64,000 nt of DNA from Ralstonia sp. A12 (GCF_000801955.1 NZ_JSZO01000009.1:1-64000), one strand, 5' to 3'. Positions 43,124 through 52,557 are shown, counted from the first letter of the stretch. The notes: generated from the letters alone by a model not told the origin. A program made the numbers and translations.

Positions 43124-44356
43124 ATGACCCAGTACCTCGATGCCGCCGAAGCTGCCCAGCGCCTGAACATCTCGCGCCCAACACTGTACGCCTACGTAAG
43201 CCGTGGGCTGCTGGCGGCCTACCCCTCGCCCGATGGACGCGGCAGCCGCTACCGCGAAGCCGATGTGACGCGCCTGGCGGATCAACGCGCCGGTGGTCGC
43301 CGCCCGCGCCAGGTAGTCCGGCATGCGCTGGACTGGGGGCTACCGGTGATGGAATCCGCCATTACGCTCATCGACCATGGGCGGCTGTTCTATCGCGGCA
43401 CGCCTGCGTTGGAGCTGGCCGAACACGCCACGCTGGAAGCCGTGGCCGCGCGGCTCTGGCAATGCGATGAGGCAGCAGCCTTCAGTGCACCGGCACCGGT
43501 GTTGCCCAAGAGCTGGTACGCCGTGCTGGCTTCCTTGGCAGACGCCGACATCCGCCAGCGCTGCATGGCGCTGTGCACGCTCGCACTGCCGGCGTTGGAC
43601 GAAGCCGCGTGGCGTCAGGACAGCGCCCGCACTGCACGCGATGCCGGCGCGCTGCTGCGCCTGGTGTTTGCCGCCATGCTGGGCCGCGCGCCTGATGCTG
43701 CGCCCGTGCATCTGCAATGCCAGCAGGCGTGGGGCGTCGATGCGCAAGCCGCCGAGGCGATTCGCGTGGCGCTGGTGCTGTGCGCCGATCACGAACTCAA
43801 TGCATCGAGCTTTGCGGCACGTGTAGTGGCGTCAACCGGGGCAGGCCTGGGTGCAGCGGTCAGTGCAGGGCTGGCTGCGCTCACCGGTGGCCGGCACGGC
43901 GGCACCACGGCGCGCGTGGAAGCCCTACTGAGCGAACTGGAAGGGGAGCGTTCCGTGGCAACGGCGTTGCGCCGTCGGCTGGATCGTGGGGATGCGTTGC
44001 CGGGCTTTGGTCATCCGCTGTATCGGGAAGCCGATCCGCGCGCGAATGCCATCCTGGCGCGGCTGCCGAAAACGGGTGCCGTACGCAAGCGGCTGCAATC
44101 CGTGATCGATGCTGTGAACAACCTGACCGGCGATGGGCCGTCAGTGGATTTCGCACTGGTCGCCACGCGGCGTGTGCTGGGGCTGGCAGAGGGCTCAGCG
44201 TTCGGCTTGTTTGCAGCGGGCCGCACGGCCGGCTGGATTGCGCACGCGCTGGAGCAGCGCGCGGCAGGGCAGTTGATCCGCCCGCGCGCGGCCTACGTGG
44301 GGCCGATGCCGACCGCGCCGGAGGCACCGGCGGGCCGCATCATTCGCGTGCGCTAG
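43124..44356 (+). CDS. Citrate synthase-like protein with N-terminal HTH
   Basis: The 410-residue protein opens with an excisionase/MerR-like helix-turn-helix (YLDAAEAAQRLNISRPTLYAYVSRG, residues 3-28). A citrate synthase fold follows, with catalytic residues in place: the first His in GGRHGG, the second in GFGHPLYREADPRA and the Asp in PSVDFALVATRRVLGL. The enzyme condenses an acyl-CoA with an oxo-acid; the fused HTH suggests that it also binds DNA or acts as a regulator. It is divergent from the CoA-transferase gene. Confidence 0.85.
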   Translation: MTQYLDAAEAAQRLNISRPTLYAYVSRGLLAAYPSPDGRGSRYREADVTRLADQRAGGRRPRQVVRHALDWGLPVMESAITLIDHGRLFYRGTPALELAEHATLEAVAARLWQCDEAAAFSAPAPVLPKSWYAVLASLADADIRQRCMALCTLALPALDEAAWRQDSARTARDAGALLRLVFAAMLGRAPDAAPVHLQCQQAWGVDAQAAEAIRVALVLCADHELNASSFAARVVASTGAGLGAAVSAGLAALTGGRHGGTTARVEALLSELEGERSVATALRRRLDRGDALPGFGHPLYREADPRANAILARLPKTGAVRKRLQSVIDAVNNLTGDGPSVDFALVATRRVLGLAEGSAFGLFAAGRTAGWIAHALEQRAAGQLIRPRAAYVGPMPTAPEAPAGRIIRVR

Positions 44357-44364
44357 CGGAGAAA

Positions 44365-44472
44365 GACCGTCGCAAAACGAAGCGAAGCGGTTCTGGCGGT
44401 TCAGCGCCGACGCAGACAGTACTTGGGTACGGCTAGTCGGCACTGGGCCGCCAGAATCGTTTTTCGGCGGTC
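44365..44472. terminator. Long nested inverted repeat between convergent genes
   Basis: Three nested arms: GACCGTCGCAAAACG (44365-44379) with CGTTTTTCGGCGGTC (44458-44472), two mismatches; GTTCTGGCGG (44390-44399) with CCGCCAGAAT (44448-44457), one G-T pair; GCCGAC (44406-44411) with GTCGGC (44436-44441). The 108-bp hairpin fills the gap between the citrate synthase-like gene and minE and ends inside the minE stop codon. It may be a two-way terminator, or a mobile palindrome. Confidence 0.7.
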
Positions 44473-44726
44473 TAGGCCTGCGGAATCTCGATCTTCACCT
44501 CCAGCACTTCCAGGTTGTCCTGGCGCTCGAGGTTGACCTTGATGTCGTCGTTGCCGATCTTCACGTACTTCGAGATCACGGCCACCAGCTCGCGCTGCAG
44601 CGCGGGCAGGTAGTCGGCGGGCGCACCGGTGGCGGTGCGTTCATGCGCGAGGATGATCTGCAGGCGTTCCTTGGCGACGCTTGCAGTCTTCTTCTTCTCG
44701 CCCAGCAGGAAAGACAGAATCGACAT
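44472..44726 (-). CDS. minE: Cell division topological specificity factor MinE
   Basis: The 84-residue MinE has the N-terminal membrane-binding and anti-MinCD segment ([30 protein letters not shown]) and a C-terminal dimerisation domain ending EVKIEIPQA. With MinD it makes the Min system oscillate so that the septum forms at midcell. It follows minD by 15 bp. Confidence 0.96.
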   Translation of the reverse strand: MSILSFLLGEKKKTASVAKERLQIILAHERTATGAPADYLPALQRELVAVISKYVKIGNDDIKVNLERQDNLEVLEVKIEIPQA

Positions 44727-44741
44727 GGGTGTGCGTCCTCC

Positions 44742-45560
44742 TTATTTGCCGCCGCCGAACAGGCGTTGCAGAAAGCCCGGCTTGTTGTATTCGACGTAGC
44801 GCAGTTCCTTTTCCTTGCCCAGGAAACGGTCGATCACGTCGTGGTAGGCGTTGGCCACGTCGGAGCCTTCCAGGTGGATGGCGGGCAGGCCCTGGTTGGA
44901 CGCCTGCAGCACGGCTTCCGATTCCGGAATCACGCCGATCAGCTTGATGCGCAGAATCTCTTGGATGTCGGACAGCGACAGCATCTCGCCCTCGGACACC
45001 CGCTTCGGGTTGTAGCGCGTGAGCAGCAGGTGTTCCTTGATCGGCTCCTTGCTTTGCTCCGCACGGCGCGACTTGGACGACAGGATGCCCAGGATGCGAT
45101 CCGAATCGCGCACCGACGACACTTCCGGGTTCGTCACGACGATGGCTTCATCGGCAAAGTACATCGCCATCAGCGCGCCCGATTCGATACCGGCCGGCGA
45201 ATCGCAGACGATGTATTCGAAGCCCATTTCCTTCAGGCCTTCGATCACCTTCTCGACGCCGTCACGCGTGAGCGCGTCTTTGTCGCGCGTTTGCGAGGCG
45301 GGGAGGATGAACAGGTTCTCGCACTTCTTGTCCTTGATGAGGGCCTGGTTCAGGTTGGCCTCGCCGTGGATCACGTTGATCAGGTCATACACCACGCGGC
45401 GCTCGCAGCCCATGATGAGGTCGAGGTTGCGCAGGCCAACGTCAAAGTCGATGACGGCGGTCTTGTGGCCGCGCAGCGCGAGGCCCGCGGAAAACGCCGC
45501 GCTGGTGGTCGTCTTGCCGACGCCGCCCTTGCCGGAAGTGACAACGATGATCTTGGTCAT
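44742..45560 (-). CDS. minD: Septum site-determining ATPase MinD
   Basis: The 272-residue-range protein (about 270 aa) has the deviant Walker A SGKGGVGKTT at residues 9-18, FDVGLRNLDLIMGCERRVV and IVCDSPAGIESGA, and the C-terminal amphipathic membrane-targeting helix (GFLQRLFGG). MinD binds the membrane with ATP and recruits MinC. It lies between minC (44 bp) and minE (15 bp) as usual. Confidence 0.96.
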   Translation of the reverse strand: MTKIIVVTSGKGGVGKTTTSAAFSAGLALRGHKTAVIDFDVGLRNLDLIMGCERRVVYDLINVIHGEANLNQALIKDKKCENLFILPASQTRDKDALTRDGVEKVIEGLKEMGFEYIVCDSPAGIESGALMAMYFADEAIVVTNPEVSSVRDSDRILGILSSKSRRAEQSKEPIKEHLLLTRYNPKRVSEGEMLSLSDIQEILRIKLIGVIPESEAVLQASNQGLPAIHLEGSDVANAYHDVIDRFLGKEKELRYVEYNKPGFLQRLFGGGK

Positions 45561-45604
45561 GGCTCGTATATCAAAAAGTTAAATCGCTCGGCGCACGGGG
45601 TGCG

Positions 45605-46402
45605 TCACTTCATCCGCAACGGTTCGAAAACCAGCGTGTTGTCCGTGAGCCGGACCTGCGCAGGCTTGCTGGCGTAGGCGTCCGGCCACGGGGTTTCGCC
45701 GGTGCGGTAGATGCCGGCGATGGAAATCAGTTGGGGCTCCAGGCACGTGCAGAAGATGCGCGCATCCAGGTTGCCCTTGACGCCTGCCAGCGCGCGGCCG
45801 CGCAGCGAGGCATACACGTAGATATTGCCCTCGGCGATCACCTCGGCGCCATCGCTCACGATATCCAGCACCACCAGGTCGCCACGCGCATAGATGCGCT
45901 GGCCGGAACGCAGCGGGCGGTCAATGACCATGGTGCCGGGCTGCATGGCCACGGCATCGACAGGGGGAGCGGAAGGGGCGGGTGCAGCAGCAGGCGACGG
46001 CGCTTCGGCGGCCTGGGCGTGCTCGGGCGCGTCCTGACCGTCCTTGGCATCTGCATCTTTGGCGTCATTCCCGCCGCGCGGGCGACGGCCGTGGCTGTCG
46101 AGCAGCGGCAAGCCAAAGGCCTGTGCCCATTCGGCCTGCTCGGGGCTGGCGACCACGCCGATCGCGCGGGCGCGCAGCGTGGTCAGGGTCTCCACCAAAC
46201 GGTCGATGGGAAGGCGCTCGTCCTCGGCCAGGCGGCGCACGTCGACGGCGATCACGTCGTTGGAGAAGAACTCCGGCGTGTCGGCAAAGCGGCGCGTGAG
46301 TTCGGCGGCCAGGGCGTCCATGTCGGCGGTGCGCGGCGACAGCAGCAGGGCATCGACGGAGCCGCTGCGGATCTCGAACAGCGGCGCTTTCTTCTGGGAC
46401 AT
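45605..46402 (-). CDS. minC: Septum site-determining protein MinC
   Basis: The 265-residue protein has an N-terminal FtsZ-inhibiting domain (residues 1-105), an Ala/Pro/Asp-rich linker of about 45 residues, and the C-terminal beta-helix that binds MinD ([39 protein letters not shown]). MinC blocks Z-ring assembly away from midcell. The linker is longer than in E. coli, which makes the protein about 35 residues longer. First gene of minCDE. Confidence 0.95.
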   Translation of the reverse strand: MSQKKAPLFEIRSGSVDALLLSPRTADMDALAAELTRRFADTPEFFSNDVIAVDVRRLAEDERLPIDRLVETLTTLRARAIGVVASPEQAEWAQAFGLPLLDSHGRRPRGGNDAKDADAKDGQDAPEHAQAAEAPSPAAAPAPSAPPVDAVAMQPGTMVIDRPLRSGQRIYARGDLVVLDIVSDGAEVIAEGNIYVYASLRGRALAGVKGNLDARIFCTCLEPQLISIAGIYRTGETPWPDAYASKPAQVRLTDNTLVFEPLRMK

Positions 46403-46714
46403 AGAACGGCTACGCGGAAAAATGGGCTCATTCTAACGTTGTTGACGAAACGCCTTGGATTTTTTGACCCCGCCGATCCCCCATCCGGTGGAGAGCCGCG
46501 GCTGGTGCACGTCTTCGGCCGTAAGGTTCACACGGAAATGTCACCGGCCGGTCACAACTTCGTCACGCCCCCTTCCGATACTCGCCGCTTCTGCGCCCCC
46601 CGGCCCAGTCAGCAGTTCTCTCGCATTGCGCAAACGATCGCGCAAGCGCCTCGGCAGTTCGTAGTCCGCAGTCTGTAGTCCGCATACCAAAAAAAGATCT
46701 TCAGGGAGAAGTTC
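46403..46714. other. Divergent region: minC start and nucleotidase promoter
   Basis: About 310 bp between minC (minus) and the nucleotidase (plus). It holds the Pho-box-like repeats at 46540-46566 and, further right, a duplicated TAGTCCGCA around 46661-46685. The promoters of both units should lie here. No ORF of interest. Confidence 0.4.
46540..46566 (+). promoter_or_regulatory. Pho-box-like direct repeats upstream of the nucleotidase
   Basis: GTCAC occurs at 46540-46544, 46551-46555 and 46562-46566, each exactly 11 bp after the last. PhoB, an OmpR-family regulator, binds TGTCA-type direct repeats of 11 bp. The first unit reads TGTCAC. The site lies about 150 bp before the gene start. A Pho-regulated secreted nucleotidase makes biological sense. 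Assignment to PhoB is inference. Confidence 0.5.
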
Positions 46715-48787
46715 ATGCGAGTCCGACCGTTGTACTCGGCGGCGTTGCCGCTTGCTGCGTTTTTGTCGCTGTCACTGGCCGCCTGCGGTGGCGGTGACGA
46801 CAACCCCACCGCCAGCAATGGCGGCAACCCCACGCCGGCTGCCGCTGCCCCCACCGGCACCAAGGCCACGCTGGCCGTGCTGGAAACCACCGACCTGCAC
46901 ACCAATGTGCTGTCGTACGACTACTTCAAGCTGGCCGCTGACAGCTCGCTCGGCTTCGAGCGTGTGTCGACGCTCATCAGCCAGGCGCGCACGCAGTTCC
47001 CGAACACGCTGCTGCTGGACAACGGCGACACCATCCAGGGCACCGCGCTGTCGGACTACCAGGCCATGGTGAGCCCGGTCACCTGCAACCAGACGCTGGC
47101 GATCTACAAGGTGATGAATGCGGCCAAATACGACGGCGGCGGCATCGGCAACCATGAGTTCAACTACGGCCTGCCGTACCTGTCGCAAGTCACTGGCAAT
47201 ACGTTCAATGTGAGCGGCATGCCCGACCCGTCTGCGCAGACCAAATGCGCGGGCCCGAACTTCCCGCAGGTGCTGGCCAACGTGATGAGCGCGAAGACCA
47301 ACGCGCCGCTGTTCCAGCCGTACACCATCATCACCAAGACGGTGACGGCCACGGCACCGGATGGCAGCACCGTCAGCGCACCGGTCAAGGTCGGCATCAT
47401 CAGCTTTACGCCGCCGGCCATCACGAGCTGGGACAAGCGCTGGCTGGACGGCAAGGTCTATACCGTCGGCATCAAGGAAACGGCCGCCAAGTACATCCCG
47501 GAAATGCGCGCGAAGGGTGCCGACCTGGTGGTCGCCATCTCGCACGGCGGGCTGGACAACTCGACGTACTCGCCGACGATGGAAAACGGCAGCTGGTGGC
47601 TCTCCACCGTGCCGGGCATCGACGCGATGCTGATCGGCCACTCGCACCAACTCTTCCCGGATGCGAACAGCACGGTCTACCAGTTCAACCTGCCGGGCGT
47701 GGACAAGGCCAAGGGCACGGTGAACGGCGTGCCGACCGTGATGGCCAACTACTGGGGCAAGCACCTGGGTGTGATCAAACTGGGCCTGACCTACAACGGC
47801 ACGAACTGGGCCGTCGACAAGACGCAGACCACGGTGGAAGCGCGTTCGATCCAGAACGCCGACAAGACCTACGTGGCTGCGGACCCGGCTGTCTCCGCTG
47901 CGATTGCCACCGAACACCAGGCAACGATCAACTACGTGAAGACGCCGGTGGGCAGCACGGACTACCACATGAGCACGTTCTTTGCCGATGTGGGTGACCC
48001 GGGCGCAATCGAGATCGTCAACCAGGCGCAAGCCCAGTACGTATCGGACTACGTTCAGGCGAACCTGCCGCAGTACGCGACGCTGCCGGTGCTGTCGGTC
48101 AGCGCGCCGTTCAAGAGCGGCTTTGGTGGCGGCACGGACTTCACCGACGTGGCAGCCGGCCCGCTGGCGATCAACAACGCAGCCGACCTGTACCTGTATC
48201 CGAACACGGTCTACGCCGTGAAGGTGGCGGGCTCCGACATCAAGAACTGGCTGGAAACCGCGGCCAAGCGCTTCAACACCATCGACCCGACCAAGGCGAC
48301 GGTGCAGAAGCTGGTGAGCACGTTCCCGGGCTACAACTTCGACATGTTCACCGACCCGAACCTGACGTACGAGATTGACGTCACGCAAGCCTTGGGCAGC
48401 CGCATCAAGAACCTGCAGTACAAGGGGGTGGCAATTGACCCGAATGCGCAGTTCATCGTGGCGACCAACAACTACCGTGCAAGCGGTGGCGGCAACTTCC
48501 CGGGCCTGGATGGCAGCAAGACGATCTACGCCTCGCCGGATGCCAACCGCGATGTGCTGATCAGCTACATCAAGAAGATCGGCAGCGTGAAGCGCGCAAC
48601 CAACGGGTCGCAACGCAGCTGGCGCTTTACGAAGCTGGCGACGTCGGTGGCGCAGGTGCAGTTCTCGTCCGCTCCGGGCCGCATTGCTGACGCCACGGCA
48701 GCCGGCATCAACAACGTCACGCAGGTGGCGGCAGATGACGGCACCAACAAGGGCCTGGCGGTGTACCAGATCGATCTGACGCAGTAA
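46715..48787 (+). CDS. Secreted 5'-nucleotidase/2',3'-cyclic phosphodiesterase
   Basis: The 690-residue lipoprotein (lipobox LAAC, then Gly/Asn/Pro-rich linker) has the metallophosphatase domain LETTDLHTNVLSYDYF with DxH metal ligands, LLDNGDTIQGT, IGNHEFNYG, AISHGGLD and IGHSHQ, followed by a C-terminal nucleotidase domain with NNYRASGGGNFPGL. This is the CpdB/UshA layout; the enzyme releases phosphate from nucleotides or cyclic nucleotides in the periplasm. The Pho-like repeats upstream fit phosphate scavenging. 24 bp before the Sel1 gene. Confidence 0.93.
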   Translation: MRVRPLYSAALPLAAFLSLSLAACGGGDDNPTASNGGNPTPAAAAPTGTKATLAVLETTDLHTNVLSYDYFKLAADSSLGFERVSTLISQARTQFPNTLLLDNGDTIQGTALSDYQAMVSPVTCNQTLAIYKVMNAAKYDGGGIGNHEFNYGLPYLSQVTGNTFNVSGMPDPSAQTKCAGPNFPQVLANVMSAKTNAPLFQPYTIITKTVTATAPDGSTVSAPVKVGIISFTPPAITSWDKRWLDGKVYTVGIKETAAKYIPEMRAKGADLVVAISHGGLDNSTYSPTMENGSWWLSTVPGIDAMLIGHSHQLFPDANSTVYQFNLPGVDKAKGTVNGVPTVMANYWGKHLGVIKLGLTYNGTNWAVDKTQTTVEARSIQNADKTYVAADPAVSAAIATEHQATINYVKTPVGSTDYHMSTFFADVGDPGAIEIVNQAQAQYVSDYVQANLPQYATLPVLSVSAPFKSGFGGGTDFTDVAAGPLAINNAADLYLYPNTVYAVKVAGSDIKNWLETAAKRFNTIDPTKATVQKLVSTFPGYNFDMFTDPNLTYEIDVTQALGSRIKNLQYKGVAIDPNAQFIVATNNYRASGGGNFPGLDGSKTIYASPDANRDVLISYIKKIGSVKRATNGSQRSWRFTKLATSVAQVQFSSAPGRIADATAAGINNVTQVAADDGTNKGLAVYQIDLTQ

Positions 48788-48810
48788 GCAGCCATCAACA
48801 GGAACAAGCC

Positions 48811-49665
48811 ATGCCTTCTCTTCGTTCCGCATGGGCCGCGTGGCCCAATACGCCGGCCGCAGAACCGACGCACCAGTCGACGCGCCAATCGGTGCCGATG
48901 CTGACGGTGGCTGCCGCATTGGCAGTCATCGTGGCGGTTGGTGGCTGGTTGTCGCACGCACGCCAGGCACCGGCCGTGGATGCCACGCAGCTGGAATCGT
49001 GGCGCGCGATGGTCGTGCAGGCGATGGAGCCCGAAGCGCTGCGGCAGTTGCGGCAGCTGGCACGCAGCGGTTCGGTACCCGCGCAGTCGGCACTGGGTGA
49101 AGCCTTGCTCAGCGCGCACGACGGCTCATTGCGTAACGAAGGGATGCGCTGGCTGGAGACAGCCGCCGAACCGGTCAACGGCGCAACACATGGTGCATCC
49201 GGCGATGTGTATGCGCAGCTCTCGCTCGGCAAGGCGCTGCTGCTGGGCACGGGTGGTGTGACGCGCGACTATCCGCGTGCGCTGCATCTGCTGCGCCAAG
49301 CAGCTGATAAGGACGATGCGGCGGCCGCGTACTACCTCGGCGTGATGTATCGCAGCGGTTACGGCACGGGCATCGACACGGTACAGGCGGCGCACTGGTT
49401 CGACCGCGCGGCACAGCACGGCATTCCGGCCGCGATGTTCATGCTGGCGAATGCGTACCGTGACGGCGACGGCGTACCGCACGACGAGGCACGCGCACTG
49501 GCGTTGTATCAGGACGCGGCTGAGCATGAACTGCCCGAAGCCGTGCAAGCCTTGGCGATGGCGTACCAAAACGGCGAACTCGGCCTCAAGCGCGATGACG
49601 CCGCGTATCACCAGCAGTGGATCGAAACGGCGCACGCGCTGAAACACCCGGCGCTGGCACCGTAA
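48811..49665 (+). CDS. Membrane-anchored Sel1-like repeat protein
   Basis: The 284-residue protein has one N-terminal membrane span (PMLTVAAALAVIVAVGGWLSH, residues 30-50) and four to five Sel1-type alpha-repeats (AAAYYLGVMYRSGYGTG, AAMFMLANAYRDGDGVPHD and so on). Such proteins form scaffolds for protein contacts at the envelope. It is probably co-transcribed with the nucleotidase (24-bp gap). Confidence 0.85.
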   Translation: MPSLRSAWAAWPNTPAAEPTHQSTRQSVPMLTVAAALAVIVAVGGWLSHARQAPAVDATQLESWRAMVVQAMEPEALRQLRQLARSGSVPAQSALGEALLSAHDGSLRNEGMRWLETAAEPVNGATHGASGDVYAQLSLGKALLLGTGGVTRDYPRALHLLRQAADKDDAAAAYYLGVMYRSGYGTGIDTVQAAHWFDRAAQHGIPAAMFMLANAYRDGDGVPHDEARALALYQDAAEHELPEAVQALAMAYQNGELGLKRDDAAYHQQWIETAHALKHPALAP

Positions 49666-49678
49666 CGCAACAGCAGTT

Positions 49679-50656
49679 TCAGTAAAGCCCTCGGGTCTGG
49701 GCGTGCAAGCGCACCAGACCCAGCAGGGCATCAATCTGCGGCGTCGGCACACCCACGTGCTGACCAATCTCCCGCACCGACGCCACCAGCGCATCGATCT
49801 CCAGCGGGCCGCGTCCAGCTTCCGCGTCCTGCAACATTGACGTTTTGAACGCACCCAACTGGCGTGTCACCGCGCTGCGTTCTTCACCGCTTTGCGCGAT
49901 CGGGCAACCAATGCGCGCGCCAATGGCTTTGGCCTCTTCCATGATGGCCAGGCAGAAGGCGCTGACCTGCGGATCATCGAGAATCCGGTCGCACGTGGCA
50001 CCTGTGAGCACCGACACCGGGTTCATCGTCATGTTGCCCCACAGCTTGAACCAGATATCGTGCTGGATGGCTTCGCTGCGTTCGATCTGCAAGCCGGCGC
50101 GCTCGAACAATGCGCTGGTCGCTTCCAGCCGCGGTGATGGGCCGCCTGCCGGCTCGCCCAGAATCAACCGCTTGCCGAAACCATGACGAACATGGCCCGG
50201 TGCAGACGTTGAGCAGGTCAGGTGCACGACGCAGCCGAGCACATTCCCTGTCGGAATCGCTTCGGCAATCCGGCCATGCGGATCAACCGATTGCAAACGC
50301 TGGCCTTCCAGCGGACCCGGCCGGTCAAAGAACCACCATGGCAGACCGTTCATGGCGACCACCACGCAAGTGTCCGGACCGATGAGCGGGGCGATGGTTT
50401 GCGCGACGCTTTCCATCGCCGGTGCCTTGACGGCGACGATCACGACATCCTGCACGCCGAGTGCCGTTGCATCGTTGCTCGCGTGAACGGGCACGGTGTG
50501 TGTGGTGCCGTCTTCGGTCAATCGCAGGCCCTCTGTGCGCAACGCCTCCAATGTCGCGCTGCGCGCCAGTACGTTGATCGATTCACCAGCCAGCGCGAGC
50601 TTCGCGCCCAGATACCCGCCGACAGCGCCGGCGCCCACGATGCAGATGCGTGTCAT
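49679..50656 (-). CDS. 2-dehydropantoate 2-reductase family protein (PanE-like)
   Basis: The 325-residue protein begins with the Rossmann fingerprint ICIVGAGAVGGYLGAKLA, continues with VIVAVKAPAMESV and has the ketopantoate-reductase domain KLWGNMTMNPVSVLTGA with the catalytic Lys. PanE reduces ketopantoate to pantoate with NADPH in coenzyme A synthesis. Whether this copy does so is open, since the class II aldolase next to it (15 bp) suggests another oxo-acid substrate. Confidence 0.87.
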   Translation of the reverse strand: MTRICIVGAGAVGGYLGAKLALAGESINVLARSATLEALRTEGLRLTEDGTTHTVPVHASNDATALGVQDVVIVAVKAPAMESVAQTIAPLIGPDTCVVVAMNGLPWWFFDRPGPLEGQRLQSVDPHGRIAEAIPTGNVLGCVVHLTCSTSAPGHVRHGFGKRLILGEPAGGPSPRLEATSALFERAGLQIERSEAIQHDIWFKLWGNMTMNPVSVLTGATCDRILDDPQVSAFCLAIMEEAKAIGARIGCPIAQSGEERSAVTRQLGAFKTSMLQDAEAGRGPLEIDALVASVREIGQHVGVPTPQIDALLGLVRLHAQTRGLY

Positions 50657-50671
50657 GTGCTTGGAAACAAA

Positions 50672-51496
50672 TCAGGAGCGGTAAGAAGGATCGATGCGAT
50701 CGATGGTGCGGGTCAGCGCCGCAAACACATCTTCGCCTGCACCGAAGCTCGGGTTGAACTGCAATGAGTCGCGCGTGCAGTTGCGCGCAACGGCATCGGG
50801 AATCTCAAGCACCGCGCCCATCGATGTGGAAGCCAGCTGGATCTCGCAGGCGCGGTTGAGCAGCCACAGCACGGCAAATGCTCGCGCAATCGAATCACCC
50901 CACGCAAGCAGCCCGTGGTTGCGCAGGATCACCGCCGGCTTGTCGCCGATGTTCTGTACCAGGCGCGGGCCTTCATCGGCATGCACGGTGATGCCCTCGA
51001 AGTCGTGATACGCCACCTTGCCGTGCAGTTGTGCCGCATAGAAGTTGCTGATCGACAGACCGTCACGCGCGCAGGCCACGGCCATGCCAGCGGTGGTGTG
51101 GGTGTGCATGACGCAATGCGCGCCGGGAATGCCGGCGTGGATGGCCGCATGCACCGTAAAACCCGCCGGGTTGACTGGCCAATCCGGTTGGCCTGCTGCG
51201 CGCTGTACGTTGCCCTGCAGGTCGATCTTCACGAGGTTCGACGCGCAGACCTCGGCATACGTCAGACCAAATGGATTGATGAGGAAGTGGGGGCCGCCAT
51301 CGTCGGGGGTGCCGTCTTCAGGCGGCAGGCGCAGCGTGATGTGGTTGTAGATCAGCTCGGTCCAGCCGAGGTGCGCAAAGATGCGGTAGCACGCCGCCAG
51401 CTTCACGCGCGCGGCCCATTCACGCGGGCCGCACCATGCGGGGCGATGGGCCTGGATGTCCGATCCGGCATCGGGATTGAGCGAAAGCACCGTCAT
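50672..51496 (-). CDS. Class II aldolase/adducin-domain protein
   Basis: The 274-residue protein has the class II aldolase fold with Zn-binding His in CVMHTHTTAGMAVA and HGLLAWG and the Glu in ITVHADEG, typical of the fuculose-aldolase/adducin family. It probably cleaves a phosphorylated or free hydroxy-oxo-acid. The start at 51496 has GGAGA before it; an in-frame ATG at 51550 is less likely. Followed 15 bp later by the PanE-like gene, an apparent two-gene unit. Confidence 0.87.
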   Translation of the reverse strand: MTVLSLNPDAGSDIQAHRPAWCGPREWAARVKLAACYRIFAHLGWTELIYNHITLRLPPEDGTPDDGGPHFLINPFGLTYAEVCASNLVKIDLQGNVQRAAGQPDWPVNPAGFTVHAAIHAGIPGAHCVMHTHTTAGMAVACARDGLSISNFYAAQLHGKVAYHDFEGITVHADEGPRLVQNIGDKPAVILRNHGLLAWGDSIARAFAVLWLLNRACEIQLASTSMGAVLEIPDAVARNCTRDSLQFNPSFGAGEDVFAALTRTIDRIDPSYRS

Positions 51497-51600
51497 GACC
51501 TGTCTCCTGGTCGTGGCGCCGGTCGAGTGACCAGCGCCTGGCTGCTTCACATGTTAATGAAATTGCGCCGAACGTCAAACCACGTTACACCCATTCGCTG

Positions 51601-52557
51601 CTAGGGCAGTTGGTTGCGCAGAATCACCAGCCACTGCATGACGGAGTTGGTGTACGGATCCACCTGGTTGGCGTCGTTCAACTCGGTGATGCTCATCGCC
51701 GCCGATTGCTGCACGTTGCCGCCGATCGATTTGACCTCATGACGAACCGGATCGAGTTCGACCACGAGATCGCAGTGCATGGGGGTCATGCCAGAACGGA
51801 TCTCGGCCGGGTCGGTCATGAACCGGTCGGCTCCGCGTGCGGTGCAGATCAGGTCGCCAGGGCGCGGCACAGCCGGTGTGCGTTCCAGCACGAAGGCCGG
51901 ATGCCTGAGCAGGTGGTCACGCGCATCGGTCACGTATTCGGCATGCGTGGCACCGGTGAGGAACTGGTCGTTCTGCAGACCGGCCTTGCGCATGATCCAT
52001 GAGATGAACACCGCAGACCACGCCCAACCGCCGGTGGTCAGCTGCTGGCAGGTCGGTGTCTTGCCGACGATGGCCCAGTAGCGCTTGGCCAGTACGCAGC
52101 CGCGTGCGGTGGCTTCACCACCGGTACCGTCGGGGTAACGCAGGCAGGGCGCGGGCGGTGGTGCCGCTACAGCGGTAGCTTGCGGCTTCGACAATGGCAT
52201 GTCGGTGCCAGCCTCTTCATCAAGAGGCGGGGGCATTGGGTCGTCTGGCGTCAACCAACGGCCTTGCGGCTGGTCAGGGAAACCGCCACCCGTCACGCAG
52301 TACGTATCGTCGCGTCCCACACGCACCACTTGGCGTCCCCAACGATCCCATTCAGTCAGCGCAATCTCGATCATCTTCTGGCGCGATGTAGCACCGGGCG
52401 TGGTCTGCACGACTTCGTTATCGGGCAGCGGCTCTGCTTGCGGGCGCGCAGGCGGCGTCGTACAGCCTGCAAGCCAGACGGCAGGTGCAATCAGAAGAAC
52501 CGGAAGAGCGAGGCGCAGAACGCGCTGGAGGGGGCGGGGCATGTGTGGGAGGGTCAT
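51601..52557 (-). CDS. DUF2272 domain lipoprotein
   Basis: The 318-residue protein has a lipobox LAGC and a C-terminal DUF2272 region: GWAWSAVFISWIMRKAG, GATHAEYVTDA and CDLVVELDPVRHEVKSIGGNVQQSAAM. The layout, with a Cys-x-x-Leu site and His/Asp residues, is like NlpC/P60-related hydrolases, so peptidase or amidase activity on the cell wall is possible. Function unproved. Confidence 0.78.
   Translation of the reverse strand: MTLPHMPRPLQRVLRLALPVLLIAPAVWLAGCTTPPARPQAEPLPDNEVVQTTPGATSRQKMIEIALTEWDRWGRQVVRVGRDDTYCVTGGGFPDQPQGRWLTPDDPMPPPLDEEAGTDMPLSKPQATAVAAPPPAPCLRYPDGTGGEATARGCVLAKRYWAIVGKTPTCQQLTTGGWAWSAVFISWIMRKAGLQNDQFLTGATHAEYVTDARDHLLRHPAFVLERTPAVPRPGDLICTARGADRFMTDPAEIRSGMTPMHCDLVVELDPVRHEVKSIGGNVQQSAAMSITELNDANQVDPYTNSVMQWLVILRNQLP

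Noticed and set aside
43124-43210. Stand-alone MerR regulator
   Set aside because: The HTH continues in frame into a full citrate synthase fold with catalytic residues.
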